The notes below the pieces were generated by a model that saw only the letters and a program-made list of their open reading frames with translations, was not told the DNA's origin and made no database searches. From Aspidiotus rigidus (taxonomy: Eukaryota > Arthropoda > Insecta > Hemiptera > Diaspididae): a stretch of DNA of 64,000 nucleotides. Positions 47,480 through 58,440 of this stretch are shown here, one piece after another; position 1 is the stretch's first letter; the number at the start of each line of letters is the position of its first letter. Both the position numbers and the translations under genes were made by a program. The stretch spans positions 19,194,501 through 19,258,500 of the forward strand of contig JAVHKY010000025.1 of assembly GCA_035079385.1 (NCBI GenBank), read 5' to 3'.

Positions 47480-48940
47480 AGCTTCCCAATTGCCGTAGAC
47501 GCTCGCCCTGAACGACTTTCCGTGTCTCCCTCAAACGAATCGCAACTCATCTTCGATAAGGTCTCCTCGTGGGCCTCGGATAGTGGATTTCAGATCGTTC
47601 TACTTGCATTCCATGAAATTCCTCTACGTCTTTCCTCTCCTCTCGAGAACTTCAGTCCGGCTTTCAATTCTTCACCCCTTGGCCTTACCTTCGATTCGAA
47701 ATACTCCTGAACTCCCAAAGCTAAGGGTCTGAACTCACTAAATCTATCCCACATTCGCACTGGCTGCAGCCGCAAGTTCCTCCTTCAGCTACATGACTTA
47801 ATTAACTCTCGGACCCCCAACCTACAAACAGGGTAAGTCATCACTGAGTGCAATACAATTGGTACCCTATCCTACACTCAGCACAGGCCTGCTACTATCG
47901 CTTATTGCGAACTTTCTCGTTTCTGTTGCCTGGTTTCCTCAATCTCTGGATCCCATCCAGACTACTATCTCAAATTTAAGTCACTTCTCCCTATCTACGC
48001 ATTCACCACTCCTTGGGCATTCTCGACACCTCTCATTCATGTCGACCTGGCTAACTTGGGGAAATCGCTCAATATACAGTGGAAACTCTATATAACGAAT
48101 CTGAAGGGACCACAAAAAAAATTCGTTGTACAGAAAATTCGTTAAAAAGAAATTCATTTTTTTTCTTATTTTTGCGAAGTTCCACATTTTGAATGATAAA
48201 AATTTTCAAATTTCACCTGAAAGTTGACATTGTTAGAAGGAAATGTTGAAATATTCGTCAAAATTCAAATTTTCTGGAGAAAATATTCAAATGTTTACCA
48301 AAGAATCAGAATTTTCAGAAAAAAGTTGGAATTCAGGCCAGAAATCGACTTTTTTTTGGAAAAAATGACAAGATTTCTGTAGAAAATTCGTTATATAGAG
48401 TGAATTATTCGTTATAAAGAGATTTTTTAGCACGTAAAATTCATTCAAGGGGGAGGGACTGAGGAAAAATTCGTAATATATAGGAATTCGTTATATAGGG
48501 GTTCGTTATATAGAGTTTCCACTGTAATCTACTTGAGATACATCGAAGCCATTATTACTAATAATTTTCCCACCCACAACTTGTGCTTTATAGATGGATT
48601 GAAATCGGGCTCTAAAACTGACTACGCCTTCTCTGTCGGTGGAGAAATCACGCTCTTATGTATTTTCCTGCCTTACTCACCTCTCTTTCTCCTCTTCCCT
48701 CGTAACTTTCCCTTCCCTTCTGACTCTTTTTCCTCTCTCCAAGCCATGCAAAACTCCCTATTCTTCCAACCCTGCTTTGTTCAGCGCACTTTAACATCAT
48801 TTCTCTCTTCAATTGTCTGCCTCTGGATTGTAGGTCATATTGGCCTCTCGGAACACGACACGGTGTGCCCAGATACTGAGCAAGCCCTGCTCTCCTTCTC
48901 AATCGGTGATGTCTTTCCTTCTCCGGCCTATCTCGCTTGA
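47480..48940 (+). pseudogene. Jockey/I-like LINE fragment (RT end plus RNase H), split by a MITE
   Basis: In shifting + frames the sequence reads SSWASDSGFQIV (47560s), SPLGLTFDSK (about 47670-47700), HIRTGCSRKFLLQLHDLINS and LDPIQTTISNL. This is the order expected of the RT thumb region of insect LINEs (FLGLxFDSKLxW, then LLxLYxxLIRSxLDYG, then LDxIQ). After the MITE at 48077-48524, the 135-codon frame 48533-48940 carries an RNase H domain: CFIDGLKSGSKTDYAF, SDSFSSLQAMQN and LWIVGHIGLSEHDTVCPDTE, the last matching WxPGHxGxxGNExAD with changed key residues. It is dead, and lies directly downstream of elongase exon E. Confidence 0.8.
48077..48524. mobile_element. Pogo/Tc1-mariner-type MITE, 448 bp, TA duplication
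   Basis: The ends are CAGTGGAAACTCTATATAAC... and ...GTTATATAGAGTTTCCACTG, a perfect inverted repeat of at least 20 bases. TA lies on each side (48075-48076 and 48525-48526). Additional ATTCGTTATATAG copies occur near the right end. The element interrupts a LINE between its RT and RNase H parts, so it is younger than that LINE. It is the sister of 6451-6902. Confidence 0.92.
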
Positions 48941-49059
48941 TTGTTTCACAGGTGCAGCCGCCCGTTTTTCATTTTGGAGTGGGTTTCGGTTGTGTATGCA
49001 TCGATATTGACTCTCGGGTATAACGTCAAAGTTTGAAGAATTTCCTCGGGGAACCCCCT

Positions 49060-49620
49060 TCTTCTAGGGTTTTTGACCAAAATAATTATAAGTGGATAAT
49101 GGTTATTGGTCCGGTCAGCTTTCAAAATTAAAACGGTTAATGGTTATCGGTTGCATAGAGTATTTTTCAACGGTCATGGCCATTGATAAAAAATGATTCG
49201 GTCATAACAATTCTTAATGGTCAAAATAGAAAAAAACATGAACTTTGCTGGAGTTTCAATTTTGACGGTTTTTTTACATTAAAAACATTTTTTTGAGAAA
49301 AAAAATACATTTTTTGAAAAAAAAACATTTTTTTGAAAAAAAACATTCTTTTAAAAAAAAACATTTTTTTGAAAAAAAAAATATTTTTTTGAAAAAAAGA
49401 ACATTTTTTTGAAGAAAAAAACATTTTTTTGAAAAAAAGAACATGTTTTTATACAAGAAAATATATTTTCTAAAGCAAAAAAACATATTGTTGGAACAAA
49501 AATATATATTTTTGAACAAAAAAACAAGTTTTTAAACCAAAAAAAAAACATTGAAAATATAAGTCTCAATATTATTGTTATGACCGAAACATTTATCGGT
49601 CTAACGGTCATGGTCAATGC
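49060..49620 (-). repeat. AACATTTTTTTGAAAAA element, - orientation
   Basis: The left part (49060-49225) is the reverse complement of the tail of the element at 17960-18150 (e.g. GGTTAATGGTTATCGGTTGC, AATGATTCGGTCATAACAAT). The array of GAAAAAAAAACATTTTTTT units runs about 49270-49545. The 67-88-codon - strand frames with FFKKMFF repeats are translations of this array. Confidence 0.75.
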
Positions 49621-50983
49621 AGTTGTTTTCTTTTAAAAGATTATCGGTCAATGCACTGAGTTATTTGTGATAACAAAAATATCGATTGAGTTCGATTTTT
49701 TTGGCGAGAGTACTCATTCTACTGGAAATCGGTCCGACGACCATGAGAAATACATGCGGAGCGATGACCACTAAGCAACTAAATATATGAAAAATAATAC
49801 GGCAAAGAAGTTTTTTTTTTTTTTCAGATTGATATCAAAAACCTTACAGGTTTGAAATATAAAATAATATTTCCTGTATCATTTTTCTTAATAAATTGGT
49901 AACCTGATTATCTTTGCTCCGTATGTATTTCTTATGGGAGCCGAATTGCTCGTTGGACCGATTTCCTGCAGAATGAGTACTCTTGCCAAACAAATGACGT
50001 CACGATAACTCAGTCCATCGGTCATGAAAATTTTTTTCCCTTTCGGTCATCGATTACAAGAGTCCGCAAACCTCACTTTCTTCTAGGCAACCTCTGAGCT
50101 GCAATGCCCCAGGTATTAAACTTTAGCACACACACACACACACCAGACACAACTTGGAACCAAACCGTTGTCCGAATCTCTCGTCTTCTTTTCTCGAGTC
50201 CCTTGCGTGTCCTCTTCTTCCTGCAGAGTGTTGTCTGTATATGGTTGGTGGTACACAAGTGTTGAGTCGGTCATAATGTGGCTCTGCATTCATCCATGCC
50301 ATTTTTTTTTTCGAGCCTGTGCCTGCCAGACTTGGAAGGCTGACTAAAAGCTGAAAGTTGGAAGCCAAAAGCCCAGTCAAAAGCCAAAAGCCGGAAGCTA
50401 TACTAATTCAGCTTTTATTCGTAATTGTTTTTTTAGTTTTGACAGAGAAACGTTTTGTTCGTTTTTTTGTTTTTTTTGGGGGGAGGGGGGAGGATTGGAA
50501 AAAATGACGGGCAATGAGCGGGCGTCGTCCAACAAAACCTGGGACTTGAAAAAATTTTGACTTAAATATCGGATGGGAGAGGGACTTGGAAAAATTTCAT
50601 TTGAACACTCAAGGTGGTAAGGAACAAAATTTAGTCTATATTTAGAAAAAGTATAAACAAAAAGACCCCCATAATGTATTATCCAAGGCAACCCGAGCAG
50701 TTAACGAAGTAGACTGTGAGTTTTTTTTTTTTTACAGAGACGATAGGACTTTTCTCCTCATTGTTTATTTAGATGTACGTCAGTCCAACTTTGTACGGCA
50801 GAGCAGAGTACCTACTAAACTAACTCCTCATTAAAAAAATAAGGAATTCTGAAAAAAGGTGGAAGCCGAAAACTAAAAGTTGAAAGCCAATTATTGCCAC
50901 CAACAGTTTACCTTTCGGCTTTCCATCTCGGTTGGTTGTAAATTCAGACACCTGGTTTCGAAGTTGGCCTGGTTGCTACCAGG
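49620..50983. other. Intron sequence with minor repeats
   Basis: Contains a (CA)n stretch at about 50126-50143 and two inverse-orientation dispersed GGGACTTGAAAAAATTTT-like motifs at 50538-50555 and 50580-50598. A TGACGTCA octamer lies at about 49996, and GAAAGCCAAAAGCCGAAAG-like short repeats at about 50345-50400 and 50860-50890. No gene is seen. Confidence 0.5.
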
Positions 50984-51640
50984 CTACTTGAAGAGACCTG
51001 TTCCATTCACGCCTCCATGCCTCACACTGAAATAAGGTGTGCTATGGTCCATAATCCCACCCTTGGCTGTTGTGTGAACACGTTTCCTCAACTTTTCATG
51101 AAGGTATTTGTTAAAGCAGCCACGGCCGCTTGAAACTTGTGTCAGGTAAAAGTTCAGCTGACCACAGTCTCGGTTCATCCACACATCAAAGTCGCCGTAT
51201 TAATGCACTTGTCGTCCGTCTTCCTACCTCCTTTTGAGCGATTCTTGCTTCCTGCTTCTCAAGCAAGAAGCATCTGGCCTCCTTCTTGTCCTGTAAAGCC
51301 TCCTAGTCAGTCTCCCTTTCCTTCGCTTCGAACACCACAGCTGTCTTACCAAGGAACTCGATTCGTGGTGAACGAGCGAGTACACAAAGAGCCAGGCACT
51401 GATACACCTCAGCTCAACTCTTTGTCAGACTCTTTCCTTTTGTAGGCTGTCATCATTGAGTGAAGCACCATATAGGAGAATCGAAAATACGGTGCTCATT
51501 ATTGTCCTTCTTCTGGCTTCTCTCTGCTCTCCTAAATGGTGGCGTAGGTAGATCACCATCCTGCCCGCTTTTTCCGCTGCCATCAGAAGCGAAAAGGTGC
51601 ATTTTGGGCCAAGATTCCTTATGTTCGGACTAATTGAATC
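50984..51640 (-). pseudogene. R1-like non-LTR retrotransposon 3' fragment
   Basis: On the - strand, from about 51600 down to 50984, the frames read AAEKAGRMVIYLRHHLGEQ, RRRTIMSTVFSILLYGAS, CVLARSPRIEFLGKTAVVFE, LNFYLTQVSSGRGCFNKYLH and GGIMDHSTPYFSVRHGG. This is the order of the post-RT region of R1-type elements: the SVLLYGAPVW block, a basic linker (CVLAGxPPIELL), then LTQVLTGHGCFxxYLHR before the Cys/His knuckle. The Cys/His knuckle itself is degraded, and frameshifts and stops are present. It may be the same family as the fragment at 860-1620. Confidence 0.78.
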
Positions 51641-51859
51641 CTCGGAAAATTCTTGACGTCATCAATGGGACTTGAAAAACTTTGAAGATCGATCCTTTGT
51701 GAAAGGGAGCGCCTCCCTCGAGACATAGAAGCTAGGCTACAACCTACATATGCTAGGCCCAGAAGAGTATTTTAGGCCAAGATTCTTCAAGTTCAAGACT
51801 CTCTTCCTCATTATGAACTAGACTCAAGCTTAGGTAATTACGACCGGATGTAGACTCAC

Positions 51860-52880
51860 AATCGACTTCTTACTTTCGAATTTGAATAGTTCTGCGCTCG
51901 TTCTCCTTCGTTCGGCGAGTTTATTACATCACGGAAGACAGACCATTTTCCCTTTTCTCGTAATACTGCTGACTATCGAATAAGGCCGGTATTCCGGAGA
52001 GTAAATAAATAAAAATTTTATCGTACTAGTGTTATTCAGGATTCCAAATCGCAACTGCTGTTATCAGTCGTACATACGTGTGATTTTCACACTAGTAAAA
52101 CGTTGAAGCGTTTCGGAAACGATTATGCAATCTGTTATTCAAATACTGTACGTACAGAAGTTGCGCATAGGGGCGAGCAAAGAAGCTCGCGTCGTTGGCA
52201 TCTCGCTCTCTAGAATTATTTACGATCCTGGAAGGTAATAAGGTTTTGGACCGAAAACTTGAGAAATCATCGTATTTAGCCCATATTTTTTCCATTTTCT
52301 GAAGTATACGCGCGCACAATTATGTACACCGATAGACGAGTCGGGCGACCTTCGAAATTTATTGTGTACGATAATCGTAAAGTATAATATACAACATTAT
52401 TGTAGGCTCGAGAGGTATGCGTGTTCGTGTGGTATCACAATCGTGTGTTTGAAGAAAAGTCAGGTTTTTGGTGAAGTTCAAGTTGACGCGTGTTCGTGTA
52501 ATACAGAGTGTGAACGAACACGGCAGGTTGTAGCCTGAGGGCGAAGATACAGTAGGCGCGAATTAATGAATAGTCAGGCGTGAGAATTGTTGGAATTCGT
52601 GTTATTGTTATTGTCGCCATCGACGACGATCGTCAAAGACTTGGAATAATTAGCATAGGCTGTCTTGAAATAACGTTTCACTGTCAACTTTGAAAAGAGT
52701 GAAATCTTCATCAAACGAATGCTGATGAAGGTTGAATGAATAGAGCCCATCCTTCCTTCCCATCTCCAATTTCGATGTACAGTTCGGTCTACAAGCCTCT
52801 CATGATATAGAAAAAATTATCCTATTTGTGGTTCATTTTCTATGTTTACCCTGCAATACAACTTGTCATCAAGCATGAAA
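51860..52880. other. Single-copy-looking island in the E-F intron
   Basis: The sequence has relatively more CpG, no repeat signature and no exon of the elongase. Open frames on the - strand (52092-52319, 52435-52620) have no recognisable content. It could hold regulatory sequence. Confidence 0.35.
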
Positions 52881-52899
52881 AAATGATTTGTTATCTTTA

Positions 52900-53150
52900 A
52901 ATAATAAGGTTTTGAGGACCTATTCTTACTCGATATATTTGCTATCTATTCCTCGCCTCTCTCTTCTCCCCGAAATTCCGACTCTTTCCTCTTTTGAAGC
53001 CATGCAGGACCACTACATCTCTTACCGTATCGTTCAGCGCGTTCTCATCCTCTTGAACGCATTAACGTCTGTACTTACTTATACGCTCTGCGGAGTCGCA
53101 AGAGTTACCAATAGAAAATGTATACTGATATCTCACTAACGACTTGAACC
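52900..53150 (+). pseudogene. Short LINE RNase H remnant
   Basis: The + frame contains LPEIPTLSSFEAMQDHYISY followed by RIVQRVLILLNALTS. This aligns with the SDSFSSLQAMQN...VQRTLTSFLSS stretch of the RNase H relic at 48700-48830 and with the DSRSTKPLIER unit at about 23750. It carries none of the catalytic residues and is a dead fragment. Confidence 0.6.
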
Positions 53151-53389
53151 ATTGTTCGAAGGACTTTGATTAGTATAAAAGGGAGTAAAAGAAATGTAGG
53201 ATGGCCTGATAGGGATATCCAACGCCTGGGTTTGGGAAAGACATAGAGACACGGAGACTCGGGATGAGGGATGAAGATAGCGTTAGGATCGTACTCTTAT
53301 TAAAAGTCAATCTTACATCACAAACACAATCAGAAAAATTGAATTCAAAATTTTGCTAGTCCAGAAAAAATATAGGACCTCAAATACAA

Positions 53390-55450
53390 ACAAAATTTAG
53401 GACAAAGGTTTTTCTGCTGTAATTTGTTTCTTGCGGTGTAGTCTGTACTTCACCGCCTCTAAACCGCTTGGAAGACTTGTGGGGACTGGAACGACTGGAA
53501 AATTTTGGTTTTTTACATTTTCCTGCAAGAATATGCTTCCTAACAAAAAATATAAGTGTAAAAAAATTGACCCTCGTGAAATTTTCTTTAATTTGATACC
53601 ATATTTGACCCCTTGAATATGAACGTTTCTAGTTGAAAACATGATAACTTGTGGACAATTCTGTTTTTTGGCCCATACTTACAAATTGAAACAAAAGAAT
53701 TTGTTTTTTTTCCCCATTTTTCTCAAAAAATATGCGTTCTAGCGAAAAATATAAAGACACAAGAATTGTTCCTCATAGAATTTCCTATAATTTGATACCA
53801 TATTTGACCTCACAAAGTTGAACGCGTCTAGCTTAAAAATGTGATAACTTGTGGACAATTCTGTTTTTTGGTCCATACTTACAAATTGAAACAAAACAAT
53901 TTGTTTTTTTTCCCATTTTCCGCGAAAAATATGCGTTCTAGCGAAAAATATGAGGACACAAGAATTGTTCCTCATAAGATTTCCTGTAATTTGATACCAT
54001 ATTTGACCCCATTAAGTTGAACGCATCTAGCTTAAAAATGTGATTAATTGTGAACAATTCTGTTTTTTGGCCCATACTTACAAATTGAAACAAAACGATT
54101 TGTTTTTTTTTTTTCCATTTTTCTAGAAAAATATGCGTTCTAGCGAAAACTATGAGAACACAAGAATTGTTCCTCATAAAATTTCCTGTAATTTGATACC
54201 ATATTTGACCCCACAAAGTTGAACGCGCCTAGCTTAAAAATGTGATAACTTGTGGACAATCTGTTTTTTGGTCCACACTTACAAATTGAAACACAACGAT
54301 TTCTTTTTTTTCCCATTTTTCTCGAAAAATATGCGTTCTAGCGAAAACTATGAGGACACAAGAATTATTCCTCATAAAATTTCCTGTAATTTGATACCAT
54401 ATTTGACCCCATTAAGTTGAACGCGTGTAGCTTAAAAATGTGATAGATTGTGGACAATTCTGTTTTTTGGTCCATACTTACAAATTGAAACAAAACGATT
54501 TGTTTTTTTTTTCCCATTTTTCTCGAAAAATATGCGTTCTAGCGAAAACTATGAGAACACAAGAATTGTTCCTCATAAAATTTCCTGTAATTTGATACCA
54601 TATTTGACCCCACAAAGTTGAACGCGCCTAGCTTAAAAATGTGATAACTTGTGGACAATTCTGTTCTTTGGTTTGTGCGTACAAGTTCAAATAAGGACTA
54701 GAATTCTTTTTTCTTTTTCATTTTTCTGGAAAAATATGCGTTGTAGCGAAAAACATAAAGACACAAAAATTGTTCCTCGTAAAATTTTCTGTAATTTGAT
54801 GCCCTATTTGACCCCTCAAAGTTGAACGCTTCAAGCTAAAAAACGTGATAACTTGTGGACAATTTTGTTTTTTGGTTCATACAAGTGAAGATATAAAAAA
54901 TCCAATTTTTAATATTTTTTCATTTTTCTCGAAAAATATGCGTCGTAGCTAGAAATAAAAAGCATACAAAAATTGTTCCTCGTAAAATTTCCTGTAATTT
55001 GATACCCTATTTGACCACTTAAAGTGGAACACTTCAAGCTGAAAAACGTAGTAACTTGCGGGGAATTCTGTTTTTTGGTTCATACAAGTAAAAATATCAT
55101 TAAAAATATGTTTTTTTTGAAAAAATATGCGTCGCAGCCAAAAATTTAAAGACGCAAAATTTGTCCCTCGTAAAATTCTCTGTAATTTGATACTGTTTTT
55201 GACCCCTTAGAGTTGAACGCGTCAAGCTGAAAAACGTAGTAACTTGTGGGGAATTCAGATTGTCGGTTTGTACAAGTGAAGATATAAAGAACCCTACTTT
55301 TAAATTTTTTCATTTTTCTCGAAACATATGCGTCGTAGCGAAAAATATAAAGACACAAAATTTGTCCCTCGTAAAATTCTCTGTAATTTGATACCATATT
55401 TGACCACTTGAAGTTGAACGCTTCAAGCTGAAAAACATTATAACTTGGAC
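53390..55450 (+). repeat. 200-bp tandem satellite, about ten copies
   Basis: The block ATGTGATAACTTGTGGACAA recurs at 53643, 53843, 54042, 54244, 54442, 54643, 54847, 55050, 55238 and 55440, so the period is about 200 bases. Each unit also has CATACTTACAAATTGAAAC, CGAAAAATATGCGTTCTAGC, ACACAAGAATTGTTCCTCAT and TGTAATTTGATACCATATTT. Copies diverge gradually to the right. Frames up to 92 codons are repeat translations. Confidence 0.93.
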
Positions 55451-55455
55451 GACGA

Positions 55456-56060
55456 TTGAGTCAAATATGGTATCAAATTACAGGGAATTTTGTGAGGAAC
55501 AATTTTTGTGTCTACATGTTTTTTTCTAGGATGCATATTTTTTTAGAAAAATGGGGGAAAAAAACAGAATACTCACCAAAAAAAAAAAAAAAGAATTAAC
55601 TACAAGTTATCCAGCGATCACGTATTTCATCTTGAAAATGTTCTACTTTGAAGGGCCAAATAAGGTATCAAATTACAGGAAATTTTATGAAGAACAATTT
55701 TTGTGTCTTAATATTTTTTGCTAGTAATCGTATTTTTCGCAAAAAAACAGAATTTCTTGTGTCTTTACTCCTTGAAAAAAAAACATTGTTCATAAGTTAT
55801 CACGTTTTTTTGCTTGAAGCGTTCAAGTTTGGGGGGGGGGGGTTCAAATAAGATATCAAATCACAGGAAATTTCATGAGGGACAATTTTTGTGTCTTCAT
55901 ATTATTCGCTAGTAAACATATTTTTCAAGAAAAATGCAAAAAACCAGAAGTTTAATCTTTTGTATGAACCAGAAAACAGAATTATCCATAAGTTATTGTG
56001 TTTTTCATCTTGAAGCGTTCAACTTCGAGAGGTTAAATAAGGTATCAAGTTATAGGAAAT
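55456..56060 (-). repeat. Same 200-bp satellite in inverted orientation, about three copies
   Basis: From 55456 the + strand shows ATGGTATCAAATTACAGG, GAGGAACAATTTTTGTGTCT and TTTCTAGGATGCATATT, the reverse complement of the units on the left. Similar copies start near 55655 and 55850. A poly-G run (55831-55842) lies in one. The orientation switches at about 55450. Confidence 0.85.
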
Positions 56061-57416
56061 TTTATGAGGTTTATGGGCGTTGAACTTTTACAGCATGTAC
56101 TGACTACTGCAAGGAACAAATTTCAAAAGAAAAACTCCTGTCCTGAGTTACGTTTTTCAGTTTGGTTATTATCAAGCGGTGACGACGGATCTTCTTTTGC
56201 AAACTGTTGACCAACATTCGAGTTCGAGGGGATGGTTTTTCAGAAGTTGATTGCAAAGACCGGACATCGAATCAGTGGAGCCAACATTGATAGAGAAATC
56301 GACCTTTGAATCGGTGGTGGCTTGTGCCCCATCTGGAGGAGTCTAGAAAATACATTAGCGTTCTTAAATCTGCTACATAGATCACGAGGAAAAATCTTTG
56401 AGACTTGAGAGTTCGTTATACGATACTGATTTAGAACTACAGAAAGCGACATGTCATCAGGTGAAAATTCGAATTAATTGTATTTGTTTGAAGATCAGGA
56501 GCCTCTCCTTCGTGTCCGCCGTCCGGAAGTTCTTTTTTGACTGCTTTAGCCTCAAGAACTGACGACCTGATTTCAATACATGCCCTTGTGACTCTTCGGT
56601 GAAATCTTATTATCTGTTCTTTTCTACAAATGACCCTCCTCTCCGGCCGTCGTTCTATTGCTTTCTGAATCTGGATAAATTTTCAGAGGTTTGTGAAGGC
56701 TGTGCACTCAATTCTTAGATTACGACGCTCGATTAATCAGAAAAAAATTGCTTTCGGGCGAGCGTAGTGAATGACTTGTATTTTTTTTCTCTCTCTCGGT
56801 TGCATCAAAATTACGCATGTAGATGAGTCCACTTTTTGCGCTCGTAACGTGGTCCGAAAATTTTTCTTTCTCCTCGACGTGTCGTGTATCACGCGAGAGT
56901 GATAATTCAATAAAAAGTGATAGGCGAATTTTTTTTTCAAACGTTATTGAGCGCGACGTAAAAAAATGTACGAATTTCGTGGAGATTTGAAGTCTGTTTT
57001 TTGTGCATCTCTTTGCACGAGGTAGACGAATTTGATTTAATTTGTGAAATTGTTACTCGGCTTTTAGTCGTACGGCGCTAATATACGTGCATGTAGTATA
57101 TAGACGACGTATCGTAAATTTATGGAGAGAGAAAACAAACAGCACCGCGCCTCAAGGCCGTGGCGTCTACATGCAACGATGTGTAGCGCTCATGTATTTT
57201 TTATTGGCGAATTGAAAACACGCAGAATACAGAGTAGTTGCTGAGAAAAGTATCAAAATTGCCTTCTCAAAAGTGCAATATCTTCCAGATACCCCTGAGT
57301 CCATTTCTTGAGGGAGGGAAATCTTCCCACAGACACGTGCTTATATTTTGTATAACTATCTATAAAATGAATTTATCTCCTCGCTATCATTGATTATTAT
57401 ATTTTTAAATTTTCAG
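56060..57416. other. Intron sequence upstream of exon F
   Basis: No repeat is recognised from about 56600 to 57416, which looks single-copy and CpG-richer. The frames at 56240-56452 and 56737-56940 (-) show nothing recognisable. Confidence 0.45.
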
Positions 57417-57578
57417 ATTCAATTCATTGCCATAATGGTTCACGCTTTCCAATTGCTGTTTATCGATTGCAACTATCCAAGAGCGTTCGTCTGGTGGATC
57501 GGAATGCACGCCGTTATGTTCTTCTTCTTATTTAAAGAATTTTACAATCAACAGTATTCCAGACCTAGAAAACAAAAG
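57417..57578 (+). CDS. ELOVL: ELOVL exon F (last membrane segments and basic tail)
   Basis: The acceptor is TTTTTAAATTTTCAG ending at 57416 and the donor is GTGAGC from 57579. It is 54 codons, phase 0 both sides. It encodes IQFIAIMVHAFQLLFIDCNY, PRAFVWWIGMHAVMFFFLFK, then EFYNQQYSRPRKQK. The Cys in FIDCNYP matches the partner Cys of the luminal disulfide described for ELOVL7. The end turns strongly basic and is cytosolic in this family. The exon does not end in a stop, so at least one more coding exon must follow. Reading through the donor would add a short unrelated tail and is unlikely. Confidence 0.94.
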
Positions 57579-58440
57579 GTGAGCTTTTGTTCTGCTGTTT
57601 TATGCTCAGTCTCACTTCTTTCCATGCAGCTGAAGCTCTTCTGAGATCCTCTCGGTCTCTCATAATTCTCAATTGAACTCGGGGACTAGTTTCGAGCTTC
57701 ATTTAAATCTAGCGACACTTGAAAAACTGTCTGCACAGTGCAAATAAAGATCCTTTCGTTTCATATCTCCTATTGATTATGACTTCATCAATGAACTGGA
57801 GAAATGGTTCCGAAGGCTAATATCCTCCCCCCCCAGCCTCTCCCTCCTCCTCTTGACGACCGAGTTTCGTGAGCAAGGTCAAGAAACCATGATGTAAGTC
57901 GAGGTCATTAGGCTCACTTACTGTTCTGCCAATGACCAAGTCTTACTTATATAAGTCGCGTCAGAAGTCAAAAGTTTTCGGAGTCCCAAATCTTTGTGAG
58001 GCCCCCTAATTTTGTTTGAAAGTCGATTTTCTTCAAGTTCCCCCTTTCATATCCACTGCTGTAAGGTTTAGATATTTTTGAATTCTAACGTCATCTCGAA
58101 GTCAGGTAACATGGACGGTGACATTCTTCAGGAAAAAATTACTTCGGAATAATCCATCATATCATACTAGATATATTCAGAACCTCGTGTATAGGGTAGA
58201 TTAGGATTGAAACGGAATTGGAACCGAAAAAACTTTCAAAATCATGATAATACTTAATATGTGTATTGCTGTGAGAAAAAGAGGCTCAGCACCATGTGAC
58301 CCGTTCTGCGGAAAGGATGGTTTTTTACTTGTATACTCAACATCCTTTCTGCAGATCGCGTCCAATGATACTGATGGATCCTTCTCTTACAGCGGGTCCA
58401 AATCAACTCAATATCAATATCTATATCAATACATAGACTC
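57579..58440. other. Intron F-G, first part
   Basis: One dispersed motif, CGATTTTCTTCAAGTTCCCC, lies at about 58022. No gene is recognised. Confidence 0.45.

Noticed and set aside
49221..49617. FFKKMFFF-rich - strand frames
   Set aside because: Direct translation of the AACATTTTTTT array.
53738..55397. Repeated - strand frames with NNSCVLIFFARTHIF
   Set aside because: They recur every 200 bases with the satellite unit.
57390..57644. 84-codon frame reading from the intron through exon F into the next intron
   Set aside because: The exon F acceptor and GTGAGC donor are strong, and homology stops at the donor; intron retention is unlikely.
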